Source: UBA6186 sp050012295 (lineage in GTDB: Bacteria > Pseudomonadota > Gammaproteobacteria > UBA6186 > Azoamicaceae). Taken from it: 41,643 bases of DNA. Shown here in pieces: positions 25,201-33,437 of the stretch (positions within the stretch are counted from its first letter, which is position 1; each line of letters begins with the position of its first letter). A program made the position numbers and the translations under genes. The stretch is from positions 1 to 41,643 of the forward strand of contig JBEKHL010000008.1 of assembly GCA_050012295.1 (NCBI GenBank). Direction: 5' to 3'. Below the pieces are notes generated by a model. That model made no database searches. It saw only the letters and a program-made list of their open reading frames with translations, and was not told where the DNA came from.

Positions 25201-26527
25201 ATGATTAAACGAAATTTGTATAAAAAACTATTACAATGGAAAAATTCTAAAAATCGTAAGCCTTTAATTTTAAGAGGAGCCAGACAAGTTGGTAAAACTT
25301 TTTTATTAAAATTATTTGGTAAACAAGAATATAGTTCTGTTATATATCTTAATTTTGAAGAAGATCCTAAACTTATAAATTTATTCACTGGCAACCTTAA
25401 TCCAACAACTATTTTAGAAAATATTAGCATCTATACTAATAAATCAAAACGATCTTTCTAAAAATTTAATAATTTTAGACGAAATTCAAGAGGCACCGGC
25501 AGCTCTAAATAGCTTGAAGTATTTTTATGAACACGCAAATCATCTACATATTGCAGCGGCCGGGTCTCTATTAGGGATCAAACTCGCTAATACTAGTGGT
25601 TTCCCTGTAGGTAAAGTAAATTTTCTTGATTTATACCCATTAAGTTTTTTAGAATTTTTAGAAGCAATCGGTAATAATAAACAACATCAATTTTTGATGC
25701 AATTACTAGAAAATAATAAATCTAATAGTTTTACTAAACAAATTCCAGAACCAATTCATGAACAATTAATTGCATTGTTAAAAAAATATTTATTTATTGG
25801 AGGCATGCCAGAAGTTGTAGCACAATATATAGCAACAAAAGATTTATTAAGCATTAAAGATATTCAACAATCCATTCTTAAGGCCTATGCATTAGATTTT
25901 GCTAAACATGCTCCTAAAGAACAAATTATGAAAATTACTCAAATTTGGGAATGTATTCCTAGCCAGCTTGCCAAAGAAAATAAAAAATTTATCTTTTCGG
26001 CTATTCGCCAAAGTGCTAGAGGAAGAGAATATGAAACTGCTTTATCTTGGTTAGTCGATGCTGGACTTATTTATAAATCTTATGATATTTCCACTCCAAA
26101 ATTACCCTTATCAGGCTACAAAAATCATAATTTTTTTAAAGTATTTTTATTTGATGTTGGACTCCTGGCTGCCATGAGCAATATTCCAGCTAAATCAGTT
26201 ATCGAAGAAAACAGCATTGTTTCTGAATTTTATGGGGCATTTACAAAAAATTTTGTTGCTCAAGAATTATTTACTAAAAAAGAACAACTATATTATTGGA
26301 CTAGCTCTGGCACTGCAGAAGTAGATTTTATTATAGAACATGATTTAAATATTTACCCACTAGAGGTAAAGGCCGGCATTTCACGAAAAAAGAAAAGTTT
26401 ATTGGTATATAACGATAAATATCAACCTAAATTATTATTACGTACTTCCTTAATGAATCTTAAACAAAATGGCAATATTTATAATATACCGCTTTATTTA
26501 GTAGGTAAATTAATTAATTGGCTTTAA
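25201..26527 (+). pseudogene. AAA ATPase with DUF4143 domain, split by a frameshift
   Basis: The 5' frame from ATG 25201 gives MIKRNLYKKLLQW, Walker A GARQVGKTFLL and a stop at 25461. The other frame continues the same protein: NDLSKNLIILDEIQEAPAAL (Walker B) from about 25448, then the DUF4143 region with AEVDFII...PLEVKAG, a PD-(D/E)xK-like motif, to 26527. Removing one A from AAA at 25441-25443 restores a single ~440-residue protein. Apart from this the sequence is intact, so the mutation is recent, a sequencing error, or a recoded site. Such genes are accessory and often mobile. Confidence 0.82.
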
Positions 26528-26574
26528 CACTATTAAACCACAACCAACAGTTGTGATGCGTACCACCTATAGAT

Positions 26575-26787
26575 CTAAGATCCACTATTAGCTCTGCAAA
26601 ATAAATCATTAAAGGTGTTGCTTATAACTTCTTGAGCTCTTGGATTTAGGCTAACCATACTAGAAGGATTATCTCTCTTACCATGAGAAGCATGCACACT
26701 AACATTTGTACCATTAGTGAATAATAATGTTCTCCGTGGGGAAACCACTGCCTCTAAGATAAAAAGTGTATATCCACCCAGATCCAC
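26575..26787 (-). CDS. Possible small gene or gene remnant
   Basis: 70 residues from GTG 26787, no ribosome site, no recognised domain. The case for it is a TTGTCA-17-TATACT promoter ending 5 nt before the GTG, which would make a leaderless message, and a residue composition that is not obviously random. It could equally be a remnant of an inserted element. Confidence 0.25.
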   Translation of the reverse strand: MDLGGYTLFILEAVVSPRRTLLFTNGTNVSVHASHGKRDNPSSMVSLNPRAQEVISNTFNDLFCRANSGS

Positions 26788-26792
26788 TTGTC

Positions 26793-26827
26793 AGTATATT
26801 TACGCTATACTTTATTGACAATATAAA
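26793..26827. promoter_or_regulatory. Symmetric divergent promoter region
   Basis: The interval from 26788 carries TTGTC, AGTATA, then TATACT and TGACAA in mirrored order. Minus strand: TTGTCA (26816-26821), 17 nt, TATACT (26793-26798). Plus strand: best pair TTTACG (26799-26804), 17 nt, TATAAA (26822-26827), 19 nt before ATG 26847. GCTATACTTTA at 26804-26814 also occurs at 14091-14101 in the cassette promoter. Confidence 0.4.
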
Positions 26828-26846
26828 AAAAGAGGATAACCGTATT

Positions 26847-27356
26847 ATGTATACTGGAGAGCCAAGATCTAGCGGCAGCAGTGCGGATTACGAAGCTAAC
26901 AGTGCTATGGACATTATTGTTACACCAGCATATCAAGAATGGTTGAATATAAGAGATCGCTGTTACAATCCAAATAACCCATCATATAAAGACTTTGGAG
27001 CAATTGGAGCAAAAGTTTGTGACGAGTGGAGACATTCTTATTCTAATTTTCTTCGTGATATGGGAACCCCTCCTAACCCACACCGCACGTTTTTTATAGA
27101 AAGAATTGATAGTACCGAGTCGTATTACAAAGCAAATTGTAGATGGACAGTTCGCCAAGAGTCTAATCGTAGATTACATTTTCAAATACATCCGTCAGGA
27201 AATTTTGATTTATTAGCACCATCTACAGATCCTAAAACACCAACTACCAAAAGACCGCCTGGAACATTTGATCATCCGTCTTTACAACCAAAAAATAGTG
27301 TGGCTGAACGTAAACCTACACCGCGACCACAACCCGATAAATGCACAATAATGTAA
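26847..27356 (+). CDS. Phage-type HNH/AP2-like small domain protein with CaaX tail
   Basis: 169 residues from ATG 26847, which has GAGG 11 nt upstream; the frame runs further upstream but without support. Residues ~32-105 match a pattern common in phage proteins: W-x-x-x-x-x-RC-x-N-P, Y-x-x-F/Y-G-A-x-G, V-C-x-x-W, F-x-x-DMG, R-I-D-x-x-x-x-Y, and NCRW-x-x-R/x-x-x-N-R, linked to HNH endonuclease/AP2-type DNA-binding proteins. No clear HNH catalytic His pair is seen. The last ~60 residues are Pro/Lys/Arg-rich and disordered, ending DKCTIM, a farnesylation-type CaaX box. DNA binding and host prenylation are both inference. Confidence 0.72.
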   Translation: MYTGEPRSSGSSADYEANSAMDIIVTPAYQEWLNIRDRCYNPNNPSYKDFGAIGAKVCDEWRHSYSNFLRDMGTPPNPHRTFFIERIDSTESYYKANCRWTVRQESNRRLHFQIHPSGNFDLLAPSTDPKTPTTKRPPGTFDHPSLQPKNSVAERKPTPRPQPDKCTIM

Positions 27357-27390
27357 GAGTATATGACTACTAAGGCTCCATCTATTCAAA

Positions 27391-29541
27391 TCAAAGCTCT
27401 AACGCTATTGCTATAGTGTTAGCTTTTTGGGTTTTATTAGTTTTAATAATTATTTTAATCCCAATAAAAACCAACAAAATAATGCTAATTATCACCAATA
27501 ATAATCTAATAGAATACTGTGGATGTTTATTAAAAGTAGCAATTTGATAATAAACAACTGCTACTATATACGCTATACTAGTTGTCCATACCGCAGAAAA
27601 AACTGCCCATTTAGTGTTTAATTCTTTTGCAATACTAGCAATTACCGATACACACGGAAAACATAACAATATAAATAATAAATAAGCAAAAGCTGCTTCT
27701 AAACTACCAAATTTAGCATATAAAACCCCATATATTTCATTTCCATCTACACGATAAAAAGAATTTAACGAACCAATAATAGCCTCTTTAGCTACCAAAC
27801 CACTGAATAGGCTTGCTACCGCTTGCCAATTATCTGCAGCTATTCCCATAGGCTTAAATATTGCCATAAAATATTTAAACCAAGTGCATCCTATTAAATT
27901 ATAATGCGCCCAGTTTAAATTCTTTAATATAGCTATTCCAGTACACATTCCCATTACCGAAAAACCAGCGTGGATTAAAAATTTTTTAACCCTACCAATA
28001 GATCTTGTTAATATTACATTTAAGGCAGGCATTCTATAAATAGGCAAACTCATAATTAAATTACACCTAGAACCAGATAATATTTTTTGCAACAAAAATC
28101 CAGTTAATATTGCCGATAACACTCCAATTAAATACAAATAGAAAATTATATTCCCTTGTTCCGACTTGAAAAATGCCGTAGCAAACACAGAATAAACAGC
28201 CAACCTGGCATTGCAAGACATAAATGGTGTCATTAAAACAGTAATAATTTTATCTCGTTTTTGCTCTATTACTCTAGTACCTAATATGGCTGGTACATTA
28301 CAACCAAAGCCAATAATCATTGGAACTAAAGATTTTCCAGACAATCCTAAAAATCCCATTATTTTATCAATTAATACTACCGCTCTTGCTATGTAGCCAG
28401 AATTTTCTAAAAGAAATAAACTTATATACATTACTAGCAAAGCTGGAATAAAATTAAATAAAGTAATTATTCCAATAGCCACTCCATCATTAAAAATTGT
28501 TATCAACCAATTAGGAATATCACATATAATAAACAATTTAGTTATTGATTTAATAACAGCAAATTCTAAAGCTACACTAAAATAATATTGAGTTAAATTA
28601 ATAATTTTAGTTATTAAAAAAAACAGCCCATAAATAACCCCAAAAAAAATCGGCAATCCTAAATATTTATGCAATACTATTGTATCTAAGACATCAAGTA
28701 ATTTATTTTTTAATATTTTATTATTATTTGTATTATTTTTAGCGTCATTTTTAATGCTATTAATAAAATATTTTTTGATAAATTCATGTCTTTGACTAGC
28801 AAAAAAAACATCCCATGATTGTTCAACCATACAATTATCAATAAAAAACAAATTAATATTTTGATGATGATGCAATAATTGTTTAGCTAAAACATCCCCC
28901 TCTAAATATCTAATTAATATTCCAACAGAAATTTTAGTTTTACTATTATTATTGCTGTTAGAATCTATATATCTATTAATAACTTCTATAATTTGCGCAG
29001 GAATATAATGACGATATGTTTTAAAATCAGAAAAATTAGTTTGATCTAGTATTGCTAGCTTTAATTTATCAATTCCAAAACCAGTAGCTGCATTACAACA
29101 AACAACCTGACAACCTAATAATTCCCTTAATTTAATGGCCAAATTGGCAGCTAAACTAATATCGTTATTATTAATATTTATAGCTATTAACAAATTATAA
29201 TTTTGTTCTAACAATTGTAACGTAAGATACAAATCTCTAGTTAAATTTTCTAAATTTATTACGTTAATAAATATTTCTGATCGTAATTCATTCAAATATT
29301 CGCAAACCAATTTTTCTTCTAGTGTCATTTGATTGCTGGCTATTAATGAATAACATCCTGGTAAATCATTAACTATTATTTTATGCCCCAAATAACTAAA
29401 ACTACTCTTGGCTAAACTTACTGTAACACCATCCCAATTACCAACTATTTGTTGTTCCCCAGTTAAACAATTAAATAAACTAGTTTTTCCTGTATTTGGA
29501 GTACCTATTAAAGTAATTTGAAATTGACTATTTATTGACAC
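27391..29541 (-). CDS. feoB: Ferrous iron transport protein B
   Basis: Fe2+ uptake across the inner membrane. N-terminal G domain: G1 GTPNTGKTS, G2 region NWDGVTVSL, G3 NDLPGCYSL. The membrane part has two Gate-like repeats (VMYISLFLLENSGYIARA; VPMIIGFGCNVPAILGTR with the conserved Cys; MTPFMSCNARLAVY with the second Cys). 716 residues, near family length, though the short soluble linker is poor in conserved motifs. GTG start at 29541, 31 nt after feoA. Confidence 0.96.
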   Translation of the reverse strand: MSINSQFQITLIGTPNTGKTSLFNCLTGEQQIVGNWDGVTVSLAKSSFSYLGHKIIVNDLPGCYSLIASNQMTLEEKLVCEYLNELRSEIFINVINLENLTRDLYLTLQLLEQNYNLLIAININNNDISLAANLAIKLRELLGCQVVCCNAATGFGIDKLKLAILDQTNFSDFKTYRHYIPAQIIEVINRYIDSNSNNNSKTKISVGILIRYLEGDVLAKQLLHHHQNINLFFIDNCMVEQSWDVFFASQRHEFIKKYFINSIKNDAKNNTNNNKILKNKLLDVLDTIVLHKYLGLPIFFGVIYGLFFLITKIINLTQYYFSVALEFAVIKSITKLFIICDIPNWLITIFNDGVAIGIITLFNFIPALLVMYISLFLLENSGYIARAVVLIDKIMGFLGLSGKSLVPMIIGFGCNVPAILGTRVIEQKRDKIITVLMTPFMSCNARLAVYSVFATAFFKSEQGNIIFYLYLIGVLSAILTGFLLQKILSGSRCNLIMSLPIYRMPALNVILTRSIGRVKKFLIHAGFSVMGMCTGIAILKNLNWAHYNLIGCTWFKYFMAIFKPMGIAADNWQAVASLFSGLVAKEAIIGSLNSFYRVDGNEIYGVLYAKFGSLEAAFAYLLFILLCFPCVSVIASIAKELNTKWAVFSAVWTTSIAYIVAVVYYQIATFNKHPQYSIRLLLVIISIILLVFIGIKIIIKTNKTQKANTIAIALEL
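27393..27428 (+). terminator. Rho-independent terminator within the feoB 3' end
   Basis: Hairpin with AAAGC (27393-27397) plus TAACGCTAT (27400-27408), loop TGCT, then ATAGTGTTA (27413-27421) and GCTTT, followed by more T. It ends transcription from the CaaX gene and lies in the last codons of convergent feoB. Confidence 0.6.
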
Positions 29542-29572
29542 ACCAAAAACTCATATGCATTCAGTATAATTT

Positions 29573-29830
29573 TTATTTTTCTAAATCAGATACTTTGCGA
29601 ATTTTTATTATATTTGCTTCTGTTCTTCGAATAACAAAACAATTGCCGCCAGATAAAGATACCTCTATTGGATCACCGAACGGTGCAATCCTTTTTATTT
29701 TTAAAACTTCTCCCGGAACCACACCTTCTGCTAATAATCTTTGTCTATAGTACTGATTTTCTCCTGGTACTAATCCCTCAATTAAACCAAATTCCCCTAC
29801 AGATAGATTAAATATGCTTTGATTACTCAT
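29573..29830 (-). CDS. feoA: Ferrous iron transport protein A
   Basis: 85-residue SH3-like cytosolic partner of FeoB. Pattern L...G..G.I......G....QRLLAEGVVPGEVLKIKRIAPFGDPIEVSLSGGNCFVIRRTEA is typical of FeoA (L-G-x-P-G-x-x-I, then P-x-G-D-P-I). ATG 29830, with the Fur box ending 15 nt upstream. Confidence 0.94.
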   Translation of the reverse strand: MSNQSIFNLSVGEFGLIEGLVPGENQYYRQRLLAEGVVPGEVLKIKRIAPFGDPIEVSLSGGNCFVIRRTEANIIKIRKVSDLEK

Positions 29831-29844
29831 AATAATTAAATCTC

Positions 29845-29899
29845 TTAAATGAGAATGATTCTCATTTAACCATTATAACTAAAAGCTATACATAATCAA
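29845..29899 (-). promoter_or_regulatory. feoAB promoter with Fur box
   Basis: Perfect palindrome with 12-nt arms around one base, 29845-29869, core TGAGAATGATTCTCA, a close match to the Fur consensus. Just upstream is -10 TATAAT (29872-29877) with -35 TTGATT (29894-29899), spacer 16 nt. The Fur box covers the expected start site (about 29865), so iron-bound Fur should block initiation. Confidence 0.88.
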
Positions 29900-29917
29900 G
29901 TGATAAACTTATTACTC

Positions 29918-30469
29918 TCAGAAATTTTTTCTAGCTGCCCATAAATAAACTATCATCGACCAAATAGTTAAAATTACTGCCATATAAAGACTTCCATAAG
30001 CAATTATCATGATTTTACCAAAATCTGGTGGAATCGCTAATAACATAACAATTGCCAACATTTGTAAACTAGTCTTTAATTTGCCTAGATAAGATACCGC
30101 CACGTTAGTGCGTTTCCCAACTTCCGCCATCCATTCCCGTAATGCAGAAACTACTATTTCTCGCCCCACAATAACTGCGGCTGGAATAGAAAACCAACGA
30201 GTAGCGTGTTCTTCTACTAATAAGATTAACGCTACTGCTATAATTAATTTATCTGCAACTGGATCCAAAAACGTTCCAAAAGCCGATTCTTGTTGTAATT
30301 TTCTGGCTAAATACCCATCTAAATAATCAGTTAAACTTGCTAAAATAAATACTAAAGTTGAAGCAATATAATGCCATTTCCATGGTAAATAAAAAGTTAT
30401 AACAAAAATTGGAATTAAAGAAATCCTTAAGATTGTTAAAGAATTTGGGATATTTAAAAATTTATTCAT
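29918..30469 (-). CDS. pgsA: Phosphatidylglycerophosphate synthase
   Basis: CDP-diacylglycerol + glycerol-3-phosphate to PGP. 183 residues with the CDP-alcohol phosphotransferase signature DYLDGYLARKLQQ...GTFLDPVADKL (D-x2-D-G-x2-A-R-x8-G-x3-D-x3-D) and five to six membrane helices. ATG 30469 overlaps the uvrC stop as ATGA. The uvrY-uvrC-pgsA order is gammaproteobacterial. Confidence 0.97.
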   Translation of the reverse strand: MNKFLNIPNSLTILRISLIPIFVITFYLPWKWHYIASTLVFILASLTDYLDGYLARKLQQESAFGTFLDPVADKLIIAVALILLVEEHATRWFSIPAAVIVGREIVVSALREWMAEVGKRTNVAVSYLGKLKTSLQMLAIVMLLAIPPDFGKIMIIAYGSLYMAVILTIWSMIVYLWAARKNF

Positions 30470-32145
30470 ATAGCCTTATCACGTTTTTTACGATGAGAAC
30501 TTATAGCAAATCTATGAGCCTCATCCCTAACCCTTAATAATAGCTTAAAAACTTGATGAGTAGATTGCAAGTGTAACTCTGATCCATCTGACGCAAGATA
30601 GATTTTTTCTAACCCAAATTTTCTCGCTTGGCCTTTAGCAATCCCTAATAAATCAATAGGAAGCTTGCTGGGCGGAAGCCGTATTTTAAAATAATCTATA
30701 ACTTTTTCGGCTACCCCTAATTGTCCTTTACCACCATCTACAATTAACAGATCTGGCGATAAATTTAAATTAACTATAATTTGTTCCATATATCTAGTTA
30801 TGGCTTGTTGCAATGCCTCGTAATCGTCAGCTGTATTAATAGTTTTTATGTTAAATAATCTATAGCTAGATTGTTCTTTACCAAATGTATTAAAAACTAC
30901 ACACGCAGCAATAGTTTCCTTGCCAGACGTATGACTAACATCAAAACATACTATACGTTCTATTGGTTTATCCCTACCTAATAAATCAGCTAAAATTTTA
31001 AAATTATTTTTTTGTGATCTAATTTCCATCACCCTAGAGCTTAAGGCTTCTTCTGCACTAACTTGAGCAATTTTTTGCCACGCCAATTTACTACCTTTTT
31101 GCGCGCAAAATAATTTTATATTGATAGTTTTAGAAATTAATTTAACATTTTCCAAATTACCTACATTTATAGAAGTTAAAATTTCTGATATAGATAAATC
31201 TGGTTCTTTCAGATAATGCTGCAAAATAAATTCTTCTAATAATTCAGCAATACTATTATTAGCTGTAAAGACAGTTTTTTTAGAAAAAAACTGTCTACTG
31301 TATAAAATATCTCCTTGCCTTACTCGTAACAAGTGAATACAAATTAATTTTGTACTAACTGCTATACCAAGCACATCTACATCAATTGCTTGTTTATTAA
31401 CAATTGTTTGGTCGTTTTGTAATAATGACAATGCCTTAATTTGATCTCGTAATTTAGCCGCCAATTCATAATTTGCTACATTTGCTGCTTCTCGCATTTG
31501 TTCTGTTAAATTTTTAATAAGTAATTTAGACTTGTTTTGCAAAAATAATTTTACATTTTCTACATCTTTAGCATAATGATCTGCTTCGATTAGCCCTACA
31601 CATGGAGCAGTACAGCGTTGTAATTGATATTCTAAACATGGCCTAGTTCTGTTATTAAAAAAATTAGTATTACAGCTTCTTAATTTAAAAATTTTACTTA
31701 ATAAATCTAAGCTGGTTTTTACAGCTCTTATATTTGGATACGGACCATATAAAATACCCTTTGCTTTATTATTTTTACTGTTTTTATTACGAAAATATCT
31801 AATACTTGGATATTTTTCATTAGTTAATAATATAAATGGATAACTTTTGTCGTCACGAAAAATAACATTATATTTTGGTTTTAATTGATTAATTAATTTA
31901 TTTTCTAATAATAATGCTTCTACTTCATTTGTAGTAATAGTTATTTCTATATTATAAATTTCTGAAATTAACGCGGTAGTCTTTAAATCAATATGTTTAG
32001 TAGTTTTTAATTGAAAATAACTTTTGATACGATTTTTTAAATTTTTAGCCTTACCAATATAAATTACCTGGTTTTTACTATCTTGCATACTATAGACACC
32101 AGGTTTTTTAGGTAAATTTTTTAAAAAATTTTTAAAATCAAAAAT
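30466..32145 (-). CDS. uvrC: Excinuclease ABC subunit C, C-terminally shortened; ATT start proposed
   Basis: Makes the two incisions in nucleotide excision repair. The first ATG (32088) would leave out LPKKPGVY, the GIY half of the GIY-YIG nuclease motif whose YIG half is QVIYIGKAKN. The frame is open upstream to gacA's stop, and FDFKNFLKNLPKKPGVY aligns with normal UvrC starts, so an ATT at 32145 (559 residues) is the likeliest start; it begins 2 nt past the gacA stop. UVR motif region and RNase-H-like domain (CFDVSHTSGKET, DLLIVDGGKGQLG) follow. It stops after AHRFAISSHRKKRDKAI: the usual ~60-residue helix-hairpin-helix domain is missing, with pgsA overlapping by 4 nt. Confidence 0.93.
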   Translation of the reverse strand: MFDFKNFLKNLPKKPGVYSMQDSKNQVIYIGKAKNLKNRIKSYFQLKTTKHIDLKTTALISEIYNIEITITTNEVEALLLENKLINQLKPKYNVIFRDDKSYPFILLTNEKYPSIRYFRNKNSKNNKAKGILYGPYPNIRAVKTSLDLLSKIFKLRSCNTNFFNNRTRPCLEYQLQRCTAPCVGLIEADHYAKDVENVKLFLQNKSKLLIKNLTEQMREAANVANYELAAKLRDQIKALSLLQNDQTIVNKQAIDVDVLGIAVSTKLICIHLLRVRQGDILYSRQFFSKKTVFTANNSIAELLEEFILQHYLKEPDLSISEILTSINVGNLENVKLISKTINIKLFCAQKGSKLAWQKIAQVSAEEALSSRVMEIRSQKNNFKILADLLGRDKPIERIVCFDVSHTSGKETIAACVVFNTFGKEQSSYRLFNIKTINTADDYEALQQAITRYMEQIIVNLNLSPDLLIVDGGKGQLGVAEKVIDYFKIRLPPSKLPIDLLGIAKGQARKFGLEKIYLASDGSELHLQSTHQVFKLLLRVRDEAHRFAISSHRKKRDKAI

Positions 32146-32147
32146 TG

Positions 32148-32810
32148 TTAAGAGATCTCCAAAGTATCTAATATTTTATGACGAATAGCTAAGTGAGTTA
32201 ACTCTACATCGCTTGTTACACCTAGTTTATCAAAAATACGATAACGATAACTATTGACTGTTTTCGGACTTAAACAAAGTTTATCTGAGATTTCTTGTAC
32301 TTTTTGACCAGCAGTTATCATAATCATAATTTGTAACTCCCGCTCTGACAATATATCTAAAGGGGAACCATTAGGTGTTGCTACATTTTTTAAAGCTAAT
32401 TGTTGCGCAACATCTGGCCCTATATAATGTTTACATTTCCCTGAATATACTATTTGTATAGCGTTAATCATTTCGGTAATATCTGCATCTTTGGTTAAAT
32501 ACCCAACAGCCCCAGCTTGTAAAAACTTTGAGGGAAATGGCTCATCACCACACACTGTTAAAGCAATAATTTTAATGTGTGGTTGGTTTTTAATCATTTT
32601 TCTGGTAGCTTCCAAACCACCAATCCCTGGCATTCTAACATCCATTAAAACTACATGCGGATTTTTGTCCTTAGCCATTCTTACTGCTTCTTCGCCGCTA
32701 CTAGCTTGACCAACAACAGAGATCCCATTTTCTTCTAAAATGCTAGAAATCCCTGCTCTAACAATAGGGTGATCATCTACTACTAATACATTTATTAAAA
32801 ACTTTACCAA
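32148..32810 (-). CDS. uvrY: GacA/UvrY-type response regulator
   Basis: Partner of a BarA/GacS sensor, normally driving CsrA-sponging small RNAs. 220 residues. Receiver domain with VDDHPIVRAG, phospho-Asp in VVLMDVRMPG and conserved Lys in YLTKDAD; LuxR-type HTH with LSERELQIMIMI and ISDKLCLSPKTVNSYRYRIFDKL. No ATG lies near the start: TTG 32810 follows GGAGGAG by 10 nt and gives MVKFLINVLVVDDHP. In Legionella and Coxiella this regulator controls intracellular growth phases; the sensor and RNA genes are not in the window. Confidence 0.93.
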   Translation of the reverse strand: MVKFLINVLVVDDHPIVRAGISSILEENGISVVGQASSGEEAVRMAKDKNPHVVLMDVRMPGIGGLEATRKMIKNQPHIKIIALTVCGDEPFPSKFLQAGAVGYLTKDADITEMINAIQIVYSGKCKHYIGPDVAQQLALKNVATPNGSPLDILSERELQIMIMITAGQKVQEISDKLCLSPKTVNSYRYRIFDKLGVTSDVELTHLAIRHKILDTLEIS

Positions 32811-32847
32811 TTTCTCTCTTCTCCTCCTATAAGAAAAATTTTTATCT

Positions 32848-32934
32848 CGGAGAGGCAGGGATTCGAACCCTGGGAGGGGGGATCCCCTCTACGGTTTTCA
32901 AGACCGCCGCTTTCGACCACTCAGCCACCTCTCC
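32848..32934 (-). tRNA. serT: tRNA-Ser(UGA)
   Basis: Acceptor GGAGAGG/CCTCTCC with discriminator G, D arm GCTGAGTGG, anticodon loop CTTGAAA with TGA (32898-32900), a long variable arm (GAGGGG/CCCCTC), and T-loop GGTTCGAATCC. All fit a class II serine tRNA. The 3' CCA is not encoded. tRNA-Ser(UGA) beside yccA is a known gammaproteobacterial arrangement. Confidence 0.97.
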
Positions 32935-33074
32935 AAAGAATATGCGACATTGTATACGCTTAATATACATCAAACAACTTTAAAATAAATTTAAACAAAT
33001 GCAAAAATATGTTATTTTTTTATATCGTTAATTAGTTTTATAAGTAATTTGTACTAAATTCGGGAGAAAAATAT

Positions 33075-33326
33075 ATGAAACCATTTAAACTTATTCAAGG
33101 TAATAACAATAACATAGATAAATTTGAAGATGAAATTGCTCAAGCTATGGAAAATGGTTATGAATTTAGCAGTGAAATGATCGTTAAAGTAGTAGAGCAC
33201 GCTAATGGCCCCATAGATGTTTTATTTTTTCAACCAATGACCATAGAAGAACATCTAGATTTCGACGATGACAATTTAGACTACTCTCATAACGAGGAGG
33301 AGGAAGAAGAAGAACCTGAAATTTAA
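33075..33326 (+). CDS. Small acidic protein, DUF1737-like
   Basis: 83 residues. Residues ~15-60 (FEDEIAQAMENGYEF, MIVKVVEHANGPIDVLFFQPM) resemble DUF1737 proteins, which have a beta pattern with a GW/GY turn and a YxQAM-like end. The C-terminus is an acidic tail of about 25 residues, mostly Glu and Asp. ATG 33075 follows GGGAGA by 7 nt. Cytosolic; function unknown. Confidence 0.72.
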   Translation: MKPFKLIQGNNNNIDKFEDEIAQAMENGYEFSSEMIVKVVEHANGPIDVLFFQPMTIEEHLDFDDDNLDYSHNEEEEEEEPEI

Positions 33327-33366
33327 GTTTACGAGCATAAATAAGTTTATGCGTATAAAAATTATG

Positions 33367-33422
33367 TTCATAAATTATATTACATATGGTATAATAAATA
33401 ATACTTTAAATATTTTAAGTAT
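33367..33422 (+). promoter_or_regulatory. yccA promoter with operator-like repeat
   Basis: -35 TTCATA (33367-33372), 17-nt spacer, -10 TATAAT (33390-33395). Immediately after it, ATACTTTAAA-TA-TTTTAAGTAT (33401-33422) is a near-perfect inverted repeat, placed over the expected start and ahead of GGAGGAA. Confidence 0.5.
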
Positions 33423-33437
33423 CGGAGGAATTTGTAC

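Larger units (their letters stand above)
26528..26846. other. 319-bp gap without a clear gene
   Basis: Slightly more GC-rich than its surroundings. On the minus strand, 26787-26575 gives a 70-codon frame from GTG (NVSVHASHGKRDNPSSMV and so on) that reads like real protein. A good minus promoter (TTGTCA 26816-26821, 17 nt, TATACT 26793-26798) points into it, leaving 5 nt to the GTG. I match it to no family; it may be a small gene or a fragment. The right end holds the promoter of the next gene. Confidence 0.4.

Noticed and set aside
32089..32147. Non-coding gap between uvrY and uvrC
   Set aside because: The uvrC frame is open through it and encodes the missing GIY half of the nuclease motif, so it is coding.
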